A stretch of DNA of 64,000 bases from NCBI GenBank assembly GCA_016648135.1, contig JADDOH010001981.1, forward strand, positions 248,001-312,000, read 5' to 3'. Of the stretch, positions 9,830-20,573 are shown in pieces; position 1 is the stretch's first letter; each line of letters begins with the position of its first letter. The position numbers and the translations under genes were made by a program. Source of the stretch: Agrypnia vestita. Its lineage: Eukaryota > Arthropoda > Insecta > Trichoptera > Phryganeidae. A model generated the notes under the pieces. That model had not been told where the DNA came from, ran no database searches, and worked only from the letters and a program-made list of their open reading frames with translations.

Positions 9830-10822
9830 TTATACTTTTTAAAATTATGCTACTATTTATCCTGTTGAAATAATAACAAATAATAATATGAACAGAATTT
9901 ATTTCTGCAGCTCTAAATAAGAAGAACAATGACCAATAGTTTTTAGATATTTATGCACTTGTTTGTGAAAATTTTCTTTTAATTATTGAGAAGTGATTTA
10001 TGTAGGTATATATTTTTTTAAATATGTGAGTTCGATGCGCTTACCGGTAAAATCTTTGCCTAATAATCGGTCAAGGATTTGAGACCCGTCACTGGAGACA
10101 ACCAAATATATTCTCTTTACATGACACATGTGTTTAGCTTCGTTAAATATTGCATATATCCCGTGTATAGTTTCTATTTACATTTTCTTTTTATCAAATC
10201 ATTTATTCATTATTCTTTTGGCATATTGTGCACGCAAATGAAATTTATTCCAGAGACTCACCTCACAAGTCCCTTGAAAGACAGTATAGGTTTGAACACA
10301 GAGCGAGCTGTCATTCCTTTTCACTTTGTATGCAGAATAAAATTACCAACAGATACATATCGAGTCTTACGGAAAATCTTTGTCTCACTGGCATATTATG
10401 ATTCAAATATTTCATTTCTGGAATATTTTACTTTCATCTTTTTTTGTAACATAATCAAAACTATAAAAATTGTCCTGTGTTAGAAAAATTTGATAACAAA
10501 TGTCCACTGCGATTATTTTAACACCATCCTTTAAATGTCTTACAGCTGACGAATTATGATGTCCGCATTGTAACTATTCTCAAGTTCATATTATAAATCA
10601 AATGAGTTCATAGTTTTTTCACATTTTGTTTATTCTTTCATTCCCTGTCTCGTAAAAAAGACACAATGCATGAAATGCATACAAAGGAAATGATACTAGA
10701 TGAACAAGCACTCTCCGTTATACATATTATAGAATGTAATAATGATGAAAGATGACCTTCACAATCTATTTTTTGTAAAACTACTTTATATATTCTATGT
10801 TGCTATCGCTATTGAATTGGAA
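9830..10822. other. AT-rich intergenic DNA
   Basis: A 134-codon open stretch at 10079-10483 is phenylalanine/isoleucine-rich low-complexity translation of T-rich DNA and is not credible as a gene. Nothing else recognised. Confidence 0.5.
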
Positions 10823-10912
10823 TGTCTATGTGATTTACTCAAGTCTGGGTGTTTTGTGATGTGTCTCACTTCGGTAATTGGACCTTTAGGGCTTTTGAAG
10901 TGTTAAAAAAAT
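10823..10912 (+). repeat. SINE family 1 body, no tRNA head
   Basis: TCTATGTGATTTACTCAAG, TGTTTTGTGATGTGT, GGTAATTGGACCTT and TTTTGAAGTGTTAAAAA match the body of the complete SINE at 12350-12536. The tRNA-related head is missing. Confidence 0.75.
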
Positions 10913-11397
10913 ACTAAACCGTGAATACCAATTACCTAAGCCCTTGATTTTTCTTAGTATTCAGTTAATAATAAAAATACTCATTCTTTTAATTTATTGT
11001 TGGTTATAAAGTTGTCAACTTTGTAAAAAAATTAAAACAAAATTCTCTTACACGAAATTGTAAAAAAACCAAATGATTTAAACATATTTTTTATTAATTA
11101 AAAATAATCGTTTACTTTGGAATATTTTTGAAAATAAAATCATCCCACGAGTCCATACAGTCTATAAAGCCTACAAAGTGGAACAATTTTCATCATTTCA
11201 AAAACATTGTTGGTTTGGTGATTTATTGATTAAATAGTTTGTGTTGTTTTAGAAAGATATATCTATTTAAAATATGTGGAACCTTATGAGTAAATTTTAA
11301 TTTAATATCTTTCCATACAAAATGCAAGAGAACCTACATGAAAAAGTTTTGAACCTCGCTAGCATTGCCAAACAATATTGTACATTCCAATAATGGA

Positions 11398-12070
11398 TTA
11401 TACAGATAATAAATAAGAAACCATTTAGATATAATTCCGAAAATCTATTTACAGATTTTCAGGTGCTTGATATAAGACAGCTATATACCAGTTCGATACT
11501 GAAATTATTTAAAAAAAAAACACTTCATCATATATACCATCTGAATCTAGAAATACTGGAAGCACAACATCGGGAATTGTTTTAGTGCCGAAAATGAAGA
11601 CAAAATTTGGCCAACGCTTTTTCATGTTCTGTGCTCCAAGAATCTACAATATATTGCCATCTGACATTAAAGGGTTAAAAGTGAAAGATTCATTTAAACA
11701 GAAGTTAACAAAGTGGCTACTAAATGTAGGTAGACTTCAAAACGAAAGCAATGTGTCAAATGTGACAGTTTAGATTCCATTGTAAATCGTTTTTGCGACT
11801 TTTGTAATTCAAACACTTTCTCTAAATATGATTTGATTTTTTTTTCTCTATGTGATGTGAATTATATGATTTGTTTTTATCTCTATCTGAAATTAATTTG
11901 TTAAGTGCACTTTATAATTATTACACACTTATTATACACTAATTAATAACTAAATTTCAAAAACAGTACAGGTAGTTGCTTTAGAACAGACTAGTCTAGT
12001 TAAGCAACTACCTTTACCTTGTCTATGTAATAAATAATTTAGAATAAATATAAAAAATAAAAATAAATTA
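11398..12070 (+). mobile_element. 5'-truncated LINE, ORF2 C-terminus and 3' UTR
   Basis: The stretch 11585-11773 encodes KTKFGQRFFMFCAPRIYNIL, then PSDIKG and KDSFKQKLTKWLL, the C-terminal signature (FGQR-F---P--YN-LP) of Jockey/CR1-group ORF2 proteins. Frame breaks precede it. A long AT-rich 3' UTR follows and ends near 12070 in an AATAAATATAAAAAATAAAA tail. A related C-terminus lies at 34978-35290. Confidence 0.7.
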
Positions 12071-12349
12071 AATGGCCAAACACATAGACCATAGACGGAG
12101 ATGTGATGGATATGGAAGGTCTCTGATTCTGAATCAGTAGGTAGGTACTACAAGTAGGTCTTTGAAGAATAAATGGTTTTTCACTACTTGCAACCCAAGA
12201 ATTTTGCTATTGGCTACTCATTTCTATCCTGTCTTTTGAAATAATCCGAGAAGTTGCCGTATTCGCCATACATGCATGAATATGACTTAGAAATTTTGAT
12301 TCATTCATATAATATACCGGTCCGCGTCCTTTAAGTAATAATAATAAAT

Positions 12350-12536
12350 GGCCCTCGTAGCACAGTGGGTATAACACTAGCTTCCCACACCGAGGGTTCT
12401 GGGTTCGATTCCCGGTAAGGTCACAATTTTAATCTATGTGATTTACTCAAGCCTAGGTGTTTTGTGATGTATTTCGCTTCTGTAATTGAGCCTCCTGGCC
12501 TGTTGAAGCGTAAAAAGGGATATTAAAAAAAAAAAA
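12350..12536 (+). repeat. tRNA-derived SINE family 1, full length
   Basis: The head has a pol III A-box-like region (TAGCACAGTGGGTATAACAC) and a B box GGTTCGATTCC. The body (TCTATGTGATTTACTCAAG, TGTAATTGAGCCTCCTGGCC) and an A-rich tail follow. Acceptor-stem pairing is not intact, so this is a SINE and not a tRNA gene. Body fragments recur at 10823-10912 and 46721-46806. Confidence 0.85.
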
Positions 12537-12578
12537 GGGAATATAAATTTATTTATTTCAAAATTTTCCTTTTGCATA

Positions 12579-13417
12579 GGTGGCTCATCGGGTATGCTTG
12601 ATTTAAGTTTTTCTCCATGTTTTTGTTTTAAACTTAAGTTAGCAACTCTAATGTTTGATTTTTCTCATGTGCTGATATTGAGATTATTAAAAATGGGTCG
12701 CTATGCAAAAGAACAATGCATTGTTATTGTTAAAACACATTACAAATTTGGCGAAATTTTGCGGAGGCTGTTCGAAAAGTTTGTGGTATTCTTATTATTC
12801 ATATCGCAATTAATGAGTCCACCATTCGAAGATTAATTAAAAAATAGAGGAAAGTGGTTCGGTTATTAACAAACAAACTCTACCACATCCTCGTCCTATG
12901 CGGTCGGCTGAAAATATTGCTAATGACAGTGAGAGTATCGATGAGAATCCAGGAACATCAACACGTCATCGTTCTCAATAATTGAACATTAGCAGGAGCA
13001 GTTTCCAACGAATTCTCACCAAAGGCCCTCACCTCCATCCTTACAAAGCTCAATTAACTCAGGAGCTCAAGCCATAAGACCATTCGTAAGGACTCAATTC
13101 GCTGGTTGGGTGATGGAAAACCAAACAGTGAATTACTTTAAAAAAAAACATCTTTGGCGATGAAGCTCATTTCCATTAGGATGCTTTTGTTAATAAGCAG
13201 GATTGTCGAATTTGGGGCTATAAAAATCATTGTGTTTTAATAATGGCGACCCATTTTTAATAACCTCAATAACAGTGAATAACAGCATCTTATCTATGAT
13301 AACAGTATATTATCTTATCTATGGATAACAGCAGATGAGAAATGTCAAACATTAGAGTTGCCAACTTAAATAAAATAAAAAAGAGAAATTTAAATCCGCG
13401 TACCCAATGGGCCACCC
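12579..13417 (+). mobile_element. Mariner-like transposon fossil
   Basis: About 100-bp TIRs: the left end GGTGGCTCATCGGGTA matches the inverted right end GGGTGGCCCATTGGGTA, and both contain AGCAACTCTAATGTTTGA-type sequence. TA flanks at 12577-12578 and 13418-13419. The 839-bp length is short for an autonomous Tc1/mariner element. Confidence 0.85.
12693..13260 (+). pseudogene. Broken Tc1/mariner transposase
   Basis: Starts MGRYAKEQCIVIVK. After frameshifts come ENIANDSESIDENPGTSTR, SSFQRILTKGPHLHPYKAQL and FGDEAHFH followed by VNKQDCRIWG. These match the order HTH, PHLHPYK-QL, then D-EAHFH (second catalytic aspartate region) of insect IS630/mariner transposases. Several stops and shifts make it non-functional, and the last catalytic acidic residue is not visible. 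Confidence 0.8.
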
Positions 13418-13810
13418 TATACTTCTGTGCTGTCGATCACGCTAACAATATTTTGATTGCCTACTTACCTACGTAAAAAAAAGAACAGAAATTCTGAGAA
13501 CCAATTTCGTGAACGCACATTTGGCACTAAAAATGGCTATTACTTTACCTCATTCGCAAAGCTGTTCGATTGATATCAAAAAGGCTGAAATTACGCCCAT
13601 CCAATAATCATAAAATCCGGTTATTCCAATGCCTCCAATATGTATAGAGTATTCATTTTCCCAGGAAGTTTGTGTTCGAATTATCAAATAAAAATATTAC
13701 GTTTCATTGAATCAACAATAATAAACTTGCAAAAAGCAATCGGCTCTTGTTTCTTATATCACTGGAAACGATTTTATTTTGGGTTAATCAATTCCACGTA
13801 AGTATAAAGC

Positions 13811-14797
13811 CATGTATTCACTAGGGGACAAATCGCGAAACATTCCGCGCGGCATGTCGCATCAACATCTACGCTCATTTTTCGGGGACAATGACGCGGT
13901 CATTTGACGTGTACACACCGGGACTCGCATATCTTGTCGCGGAAATGTCACCCGATGAGATTATGATGACAGCTGCGGTATCTCATTTGGCGAAAACGGG
14001 GTTCCGCGCAATTCAAAATGTTTTTTTGGGTCGCAATTTCAAATTAACGAGGTTTTACTGTAGTAAATTGAATATTATTAAAAACAATGTCCTTTTTGCA
14101 AATAATTATTGTTTTCCACGTAAAATGTCCAAACGTTCCGCGGAAATGTCGCCCTATGAGGTTATGATGACAGCTGCATATCTGTTTATGTTAATGAGTT
14201 TATCGAAACGTAAGAGGAGAATGTGAAATTATTTACTGCAAAGAGAAAGAAGGACGGACATTCTATGCGATCTTTGATCGATACAGCTCGATGAGTTCAA
14301 GGATAATTTGTAGCTTGCAGTCTTGAAGCAGTAGCTTGTTGGTCTTGTGGTTAGGACACTGGCCTCGTGATCCAAAGGTTGCGGGTTCGATCCTCACTCC
14401 AGACTAGCAAGTTAGTCCTATTTTCATAGTACAAGCGCTTAGCTTAGTTTGAAAATAGTAAGAATATTGATGTGACACGTATTTCCGTGTTCACATCTCT
14501 ATTTTTTTAAAAAATAAAAAAAAAAAAAAAAATTTCGTTTCCCCACATTGTCATCTCGACAGATACAGCGCATGCGTATTCACTTGTAAACATACCACGT
14601 GGTACTGACGCTCCGCGTAATGTTGCAGTGAGCTCGCTCGGGTACCGTGCGTATGGCAACGTTGCCACGGCACGTAGAAATGCCGCGCTATGTTGTGCGC
14701 GACGTCGCGGAACAGTGCACGACGTTGCAACGTCACGTACACTCTATGCCGCGCGTGCTGTTGAGGGACAATTTGTCCCCTAGTGAATACATGGCTT
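13811..14797. mobile_element. CpG-rich TIR element (family D) with nested insertions
   Basis: TIRs of 26 bp: AGCCATGTATTCACTAGGGG on the left, inverted at 14772-14797. The interior carries a duplicated block (GAAATGTC-CCC-ATGAG-TTATGATGACAGCTGC at 13941 and 14142) around a pogo-like right end (AACGAGGTTTTACTGTA at about 14064). A complete SINE 2 is inserted at 14327. No transposase. The right half recurs at 1433-1649. Confidence 0.75.
14327..14532 (+). repeat. tRNA-derived SINE family 2, full length
   Basis: The head contains GTGGTTAGGACACTGGCCTC and the B box GGTTCGATCC. The body has TAGTCCTATTTTCATAGTAC, AGCTTAGTTTGAAAATAGTA and AGAATATTGATGTGACACGT, ending in a poly(A) tail. It is nested inside family D. 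Other copies: minus strand 23546-23720 and 49162-49272. Confidence 0.85.
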
Positions 14798-14890
14798 AAT
14801 TAATCGGTTGACTGCCCGGAACGATTTGATTCGCCTCATTACCAAAACCTTTTGAAAAAAACAAGTCAAGGGCTGTTTTAAGTGCCATTA

Positions 14891-15072
14891 CCCATTAGCC
14901 CGACCAGTCGCGCAACACAAAACTTTTCAATAGAAAATTTATGCAGACGAAAAAAGCGCTGAGCCAAAAACCACTGCCGCGGCCAGCTCTTTTCAATACA
15001 AAATGTATGCAAATGAAAAAAACGCGCGCAACAGAACGCGGCTGGCCGCGCGCGACAGGTCGCGCCAGTGGG
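14891..15072. mobile_element. GC-rich MITE
   Basis: Left CCCATTAGCCCGACCAGTCG and inverted right CCCACTGGCGCGACCTGTCG. Inside, two related half units share CTTTTCAATA-AAA-T-TATGCA and an A-rich block. The 99-codon frame running across it is a by-product. Confidence 0.6.
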
Positions 15073-15084
15073 TTAAGGGTTTTA

Positions 15085-15609
15085 TACAGGGTTATTTGGA
15101 AAACATTAACAACCTCACAGGACTATATTCCTGCCTTGATTATTAGTCGAAAATGTTTAAGCAGCCATGACCTTATATCAATAGTTATGGAGTCATGCAA
15201 TATCATAGCAGAAGTTTGCATTTTTTTTCAATATTTCTGATTTAGTTTTTACAAAACGTTGAACTATCATTATAGTAACACATATCGATTGCGAAAATTC
15301 GTTTCAATACAACTTAAATAAAATAATACCCTGCAGAAATTCCAATTGGAATTCGAAGGTTTTTATTATTTTATTTTACTTGTATTAAAGGAAATGAATT
15401 TTTCATATTCGATATAAGTTACTGTAATGATAGTCCAACGTTTTACGAAAAATAAATCAGAAATACTGAAAAAAAAATGCAAACTTTGATGTCGCAAATC
15501 TCCATAACTGTCGATATTAGGTCATGGTCGCTTGAACATTTTCGACTCATAATCAAGTCAGGAATACAGTCCCGCGAGGTTATTAATGTTTTCCAAATAA
15601 CACTGTATA
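15085..15609. mobile_element. Foldback family C, complete palindrome
   Basis: Two arms of about 255 bp in inverted orientation. Outer ends are TACAGGGTTATTTGGAAAAC and its inverse; the centre is TTCCAATTGGAA. Blocks CTCACAGGACTATATTCC, AAACGTTGAACTATCATTA and GATATAAGTTACTGTAATGA are shared by all copies. Non-coding. Confidence 0.85.
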
Positions 15610-15965
15610 AACTTACGACAGCCCGCCATATTCGGTGATTATTACTTCAACACTCAAAAATAGACGGGACGTATTTTTTTACGCCCGTGTAATTACTTAA
15701 TTAATTTAAATTTACGTCTTTTGGAATTTTAGATGTGATGTATTGAGTTAGGGGAATTTAGAGTTTAAGGGATTGATCAATATTTTTCATTAAAAACCCA
15801 TGACAGGACGCAGAAATTGCGCCCTATGTTTTATTGTCTACATATATACGATATGGCAATATCACTTTTATAACACTCAACAGATGTTGAGTAACGGCAT
15901 ATAAACAAAAGGTGTGCTGTAATATCGGAACTCCGCGACATCATAAATACGAACGAACGTAAAGA

Positions 15966-16233
15966 TCAAACATAATAATTTTGTTCATCCGTCTATCTGT
16001 CTGTCCCTGAAATTTCGTTTAATGACCGTAATTTCGTTCGAATTCACGGCTAAAAAAGCGAAATTAAACGGCCGGAGATGAAGCTTGAACCCCGGGCCAG
16101 CAAACCCGAACCGGCCGCTCAAGGCTGCTACGGCCGCCTCTCTTTGGACCGCCAAAAAGATACTATAAATGTATACTAGGGCTCAGCAAAGACGCGAACC
16201 ATTTTCCCGTCATTTTTGACGGGTTGCAGCTAG
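15966..16233 (+). mobile_element. Non-autonomous Helitron
   Basis: Starts TCAAACATAATAATTT after an A and ends in CTAG before a T, the Helitron A|T target rule. A hairpin CCCGTC/GACGGG (16206-16211, 16218-16223) sits six bases before CTAG. The interior has GTCTATCTGTCTGTCC and a GC-rich block with GGCCGG. Closely similar to 28220-28492. Confidence 0.9.
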
Positions 16234-16341
16234 TTTCATAAATAAATACCATAATATTGGAGTGTACTTTCCGTTTAGGTTATTATATCAAGTTGATGCA
16301 TAATAGGCATGATGACAGATTTTGAAATAACATTCTATATT

Positions 16342-16567
16342 GTAGGTAGAGTCAATTCACTTTTGATGAGCCACTTGCATTAGTGTGAGTAACAGTCCGT
16401 TTACAAAATCTCGTAACATTCTTTTTTTTAAGTAAATGACAACGCAAAAAATAAATATAAATATTATTGAAGTTGGTTTAAAAAAAGAAATTTCACAATT
16501 TACAACGTTACTGAGGATATTACTCACACTAATGGAAGTGGCTTATCTAAAGTGAATGGACGCCTAC
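16342..16567. mobile_element. TIR MITE
   Basis: GCCACTTGCATTAGTGTGAG on the left against inverted GCCACTTCCATTAGTGTGAG on the right; the outer parts CAATTCACTTT and CCATTCACTTT also match. AT-rich spacer. Confidence 0.7.
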
Positions 16568-17785
16568 TATTACCGAAAATAACATTATTTCAGTAATAAA
16601 CTAAGTTTTTACGCAAATAATTGCATTTTCATCTACATATTTTTAATTTCGTGCGAAAACGCCCGCAGCTGTCATTTCGTTTACGTGACGTCAAGCCTCA
16701 GTAAACATTGCATTGTGTCTATGGCAACTGTTCAAAGACACGGTGATGGGTAGGTACTGAGGCGTGACGTCATTCGATCTGACCGGTGTTTCAGTCAAAA
16801 TGGCGGATTGTACTTTTATTTTATTGAAAATCTTTTTAATCTCAATGTGTATATTAAAACTGAATCATTGTTTAGAATCCTTTCAAAATATTTTCTTCTC
16901 TAAAATCACTTATTCTTTAATACTGTCATCGTGCCTATTGCGGTGTTGCCACTAGTTCGGTCCTGCCTTGCGATCTAATTGGGGCCGCTAATTGGATTAT
17001 TCATTCACTTTAAAGAGCGAGTTGAGGATTATTATTGCATCTCACTCGATGAGCCCACGGTGAGTGTTCTGGACATCTCTCCTCCCACTCCCTTCGTCGA
17101 ATTGATAATTTCATCGTTTCTCTGGAAGTGTCATTCGTTTGGGTAATATTTCCATTTTGATGAGACGACTTTATGAACAAAGTTGACCTCTTTTCAACTT
17201 TGACATTTAATTAACTAACTTAGTAAATTAACTTCAAATACTCAAACGCGGCCGATTTGTGTTTTACAACAGTTTTCAGAAATGTCAAATAATGTATTTA
17301 TTCGGCGTGCTAATAAAATTTATCACTAAAGTTGTTTAATATTTTTATAAAAATTTAAAGAATATTTTCTATTCAATTTTTAATGGAAAATATTCTTTAA
17401 ACTTGCGTTTTTTTTAAATATTTCTGGATTAACTTTTGTAAAGCGTGAGACATTTAATTTCAAAAAGTGCGTTCACTTCGACAACCATGCGGAAGCCGCG
17501 ACTAAAGTAAATATCAAACTTAAAAATTAAAAATTATAAAGTTTTTGTAAGTAAGTCGCGCTTTATTACAAAATAACGTTTTTACTTAAACAGACTATGG
17601 ATCTGTGGAGGACGTCTATTGTAAAAAAATGAGTTTTGCTTACAAAAAAAAAAAAATTAATTATGCAAGAATAAATATTTTTAACAATATTTTAAAATGT
17701 ATGTTCTTAGAACACTGGATTACTGGATTTTGTCCACAGAGGGATAATTATTAATTAAGATATTATTATAGGGATAAATTTAAAT
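16568..17785. other. Mostly plain DNA; one hairpin
   Basis: No gene or repeat partner seen. 17354-17369 and 17386-17401 (TTTAAAGAATATTTTC and inverse) form a 16-bp perfect stem, extendable by four more pairs, with an 8-nt loop. Confidence 0.5.
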
Positions 17786-18364
17786 TATAGAAGTCTCACA
17801 GACACGAAGCTATTTATATGGAAAACGTGTATGGATGGATGGATTATTTATAGGATGGCCCAGGGCTTACAAAAAATTTAGAGATATCATTACCACTTGC
17901 GAAATCTATGTATACTATTTCATGAGATGGACTACAGACGTCTCTAGCACAGCCCTTTCAAATATATGAAAGGTTTTCAGATTTGGTACATATAAACAAC
18001 TTTTTAAATATTGCTTACGTGTGGATGTTCTCACGATGGAGTTGGTGAACGTTGCATTGTGTAGGGGGATCACTTAAGTCACCTCATACAGGTCGTAAGC
18101 CCTGGGCCATCCAATAAAAAAACCTCGATACACGTCTCTCGTATAAAAAGGTTCATCTCTGTGAGACTTCTATGATTTATCATCATTAATGTGCGATTTG
18201 GAACATAGTAGATGTCCTCACGATAGAATTGGTGAACGTTGCACTGTGTAGAGTGACACTTAAGCCATCTCATACAGGTCGTAAGCCCTGGGCCATCCAA
18301 GAAAAAACCTTTATACACGTTTCTTATAGAAATAGATTCATCTTTGTGAGACTATAATTTATCT
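17786..18364. mobile_element. Composite element related to family E, with a 186-bp tandem dimer
   Basis: AAGTCTCACAGACACGAAG at the left is inverted at about 18152-18172 (CATCTCTGTGAGACTTC) and again near 18340. The blocks 18020-18184 and 18207-18364 are direct repeats with the landmark GGTCGTAAGCCCTGGGCCAT at 18091 and 18277 (period 186). An inverted copy of that landmark lies near 17852. The minus-strand frame 18079-18318 repeats DGPGLTTCMR because of the dimer. Confidence 0.6.
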
Positions 18365-18411
18365 TAATTAATTAATAAATACTTAATAACTGGTTTATAA
18401 ATGTGTCTTAA

Positions 18412-18960
18412 ATGTATCCAAGATGGGTCATACTTCAACTGAAGGGGTTTAGTTCAACTCTGTATAGTTTTATGCGCCGTTCTGTGGGAATCACCAAAGT
18501 CGATCAACAGGAAGAGCGGTCACCTTCAGCCTCTGACCCGCGGAGCTCTTGCGCAAACAGTTCCATCAGTCCCTGTAGCCGTTCCCGGAGAAGCCATCCT
18601 TCAGCGGCTCCTAATTGCCCCCGGGGAACACCCACCGCCCGAGCTGGTCGGGCGCCCTGCGGGTTCAGCCTTCCTCCTAATTGAGGAGTTCAATAATAGG
18701 TACCGCGCAGTCGGTGGCATTTCATCGCTCTAATTATGCAAGAGGATGTAATGTAAAGATGGATGAGTAATGTTCCATACCGAGGTAAAAATAAGTCGTA
18801 CGTCGCACAGTCTTCGCATACGATTTCGAAGCGATACCTTCGAGATGCTTCACTGAGTAGTCACATCCGCCAATTGCGTTTATTTCACGAAATTAGACGT
18901 GGAATCGATTTTATGGAAAGGCTCGCAGAGTATAAAAATTTACAGGGATGAACTAAACCC
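18412..18960. other. GC-richer stretch with two short open frames, unassigned
   Basis: 18412-18684 and 18763-18951 are open for 90 and 62 codons. The first part is GC-rich (CCCGGGG, GCCCGAGCTGG). No motif recognised and no splice evidence; possibly a retroelement fragment. Confidence 0.25.
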
Positions 18961-19202
18961 GTTCTTTAAGAATGAGGGTGGATCACAGCGGAGAAATATT
19001 AGGACACATTTATACAGAATTTAATTTAAGCATTTATTCTTGCATAGTCCAATCCTCTAGTAAAAAAACAATATTTTATAATAGACGTTGTTTTCTTTTT
19101 AATTTCGTTGCAAACTGAATCTGTTTTAAGTAACAAGTATATAAAAAAATTCGTGCATGTACTCATGTACGCGCGGTAGAATATACAGGTTTTGGAAAAA
19201 TG

Positions 19203-19238
19203 AAAAAAAAAAAAAAAAAAAAAAAAAANNNNNNNNNN
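19203..19238. other. Poly(A) run ending in a 10-N assembly gap
   Basis: 26 A followed by ten N (19229-19238). The gap length is probably nominal; a transposon end may be missing here, since half of a family C element starts directly after it. Confidence 0.95.
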
Positions 19239-19484
19239 TTTACCATTTTATTTAACTTGTATTGAAATAAATTAATTTTTCGTAATCGATATGAGCTACT
19301 GTAATGATAGTCCAACGTTTTACAAAAAATAAGTCAGAAATATTGAAAAAAAATGCAAATTTTGATGTCGCATATCTCCTTAACTATTGATATTAGGTCA
19401 CAATAGCTTGAACATTTTCGACTCATAATCAAGGGAGGAATATAGTCCTGCGAGGTTATTAATGTTTTCCAAATAACCCTGTAT
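19239..19484. repeat. Foldback family C, half copy beside gap
   Basis: Matches the right arm of 15085-15609 to its end (AATAACCCTGTATA). The missing left arm may lie in the N gap, where a palindrome would be hard to assemble. Confidence 0.75.
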
Positions 19485-19933
19485 AGTAATGACACAACCG
19501 GCCTTAAATCAAATAAAATCACACCCCTTCCCTATTGATTTTCAAACCTTCCCTTATCTGTATATAATTTCACGCACATCGTTATTTTTTAGGGCAGAAA
19601 AGATTAAAAAAAAATCAAATTTTTATGGCACAAGTTTTTTCCTGAACTAACTTCCGGCTTTCATGAAAATCATCTACACCCGATCTAATTTAGTGCTTTA
19701 CTGTCTAGGATATGGACTTACTGTAATGTATCTGGATGGACGTCTGTCTGAGCGTATGAAAAAGACGGGAGATAGAGAGGGTAAATGGGATGAAAAGGGA
19801 CGCTACGTGCGGGCGCGCGCCATTACAAAAGCACGAACTTGAAGAGTTAATCGGAACCACAATTGATATACCTTGTCGTGATATGGTTGAATAACATAAC
19901 GATAACCTTGAATAACATTCTGGACTTTCACTA

Positions 19934-20076
19934 AGGCCCGGTTGTATCAAGTTGGATTAAAGTAAAAGTTCGTTTAAAGCATAGATTTTTTACGGTTGTT
20001 TGATTGGTGGAGAATGTAAAAATCTATGCTTTAAACGAACTTTTACTTTAATCCAACTTGATACAACCGGTCCTAA
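19934..20076. mobile_element. Foldback MITE family A, copy 2
   Basis: Nearly perfect arms: GGTTGTATCAAGTTGGATTA, AGTAAAAGTTCGTTTAAAGC and ATAGATTTTT, all inverted on the right. A short central loop contains TTTGATTGGTGGAGAA. The youngest-looking copy of the family. Confidence 0.9.
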
Positions 20077-20132
20077 GGATCGTAGACTTCCCGACAAAAG
20101 ATCCTTCCCACGCCAACTGAAGGATATCACAC

Positions 20133-20284
20133 TTAAGCCCGGCTGTTTCAAGTTGGATTAAAATAAAAGTTCGATTAAAGCATAGATTTTTACGAAAACG
20201 GATCGTTTGATTGGTGGAGAACGCAAAATTCTACGCTTTAAACGAACTTTTACTTTAGTCCAACTTGAAAAAACCGACCCTTAG
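20133..20284. mobile_element. Foldback MITE family A, copy 3
   Basis: Same plan as copy 2, 56 bp away: CAAGTTGGATTAAAATAAAA and its inverse, with loop GATCGTTTGATTGGTGGAGA. More mismatches between arms than copy 2. Confidence 0.85.
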
Positions 20285-20573
20285 GTACCTTAACTAAAAT
20301 TGTAGAATTTGTTCAACTTGTTCGCCGTGGGGAGATTTAATGGCCGGCTTTTTGAGATCTCAATTCGTCTCTGGTGTACGAAATAACCCGGAGTTTGATG
20401 TACATATGACTACGGATTTTAAGTGACCCACGTAATTTAATTAGGCAAGCATGCAACGTCGTTCATTATCGAACAGCTGATCACTTTCAGGCACATGTGC
20501 ATGTTACATTAGCCTATTGCAGATCATAAACGTGTATAAATTTTATTCAATTTTGCTGATTTTGTTTACAAAA

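Noticed and set aside
10079..10483. 134-residue membrane protein
   Set aside because: Phenylalanine/isoleucine-rich translation of T-rich DNA; no motif and no splice or start context.
12350..12425. tRNA gene
   Set aside because: A and B boxes are present, but acceptor pairing is broken and a SINE body plus A tail follow; body copies recur elsewhere.
14340..14405. tRNA gene
   Set aside because: Same reason: head of a dispersed SINE with further copies at 23546 and 49162.
18079..18318. Repeat protein with DGPGLTTCMR units
   Set aside because: The repeated peptide simply reflects the 186-bp non-coding dimer.
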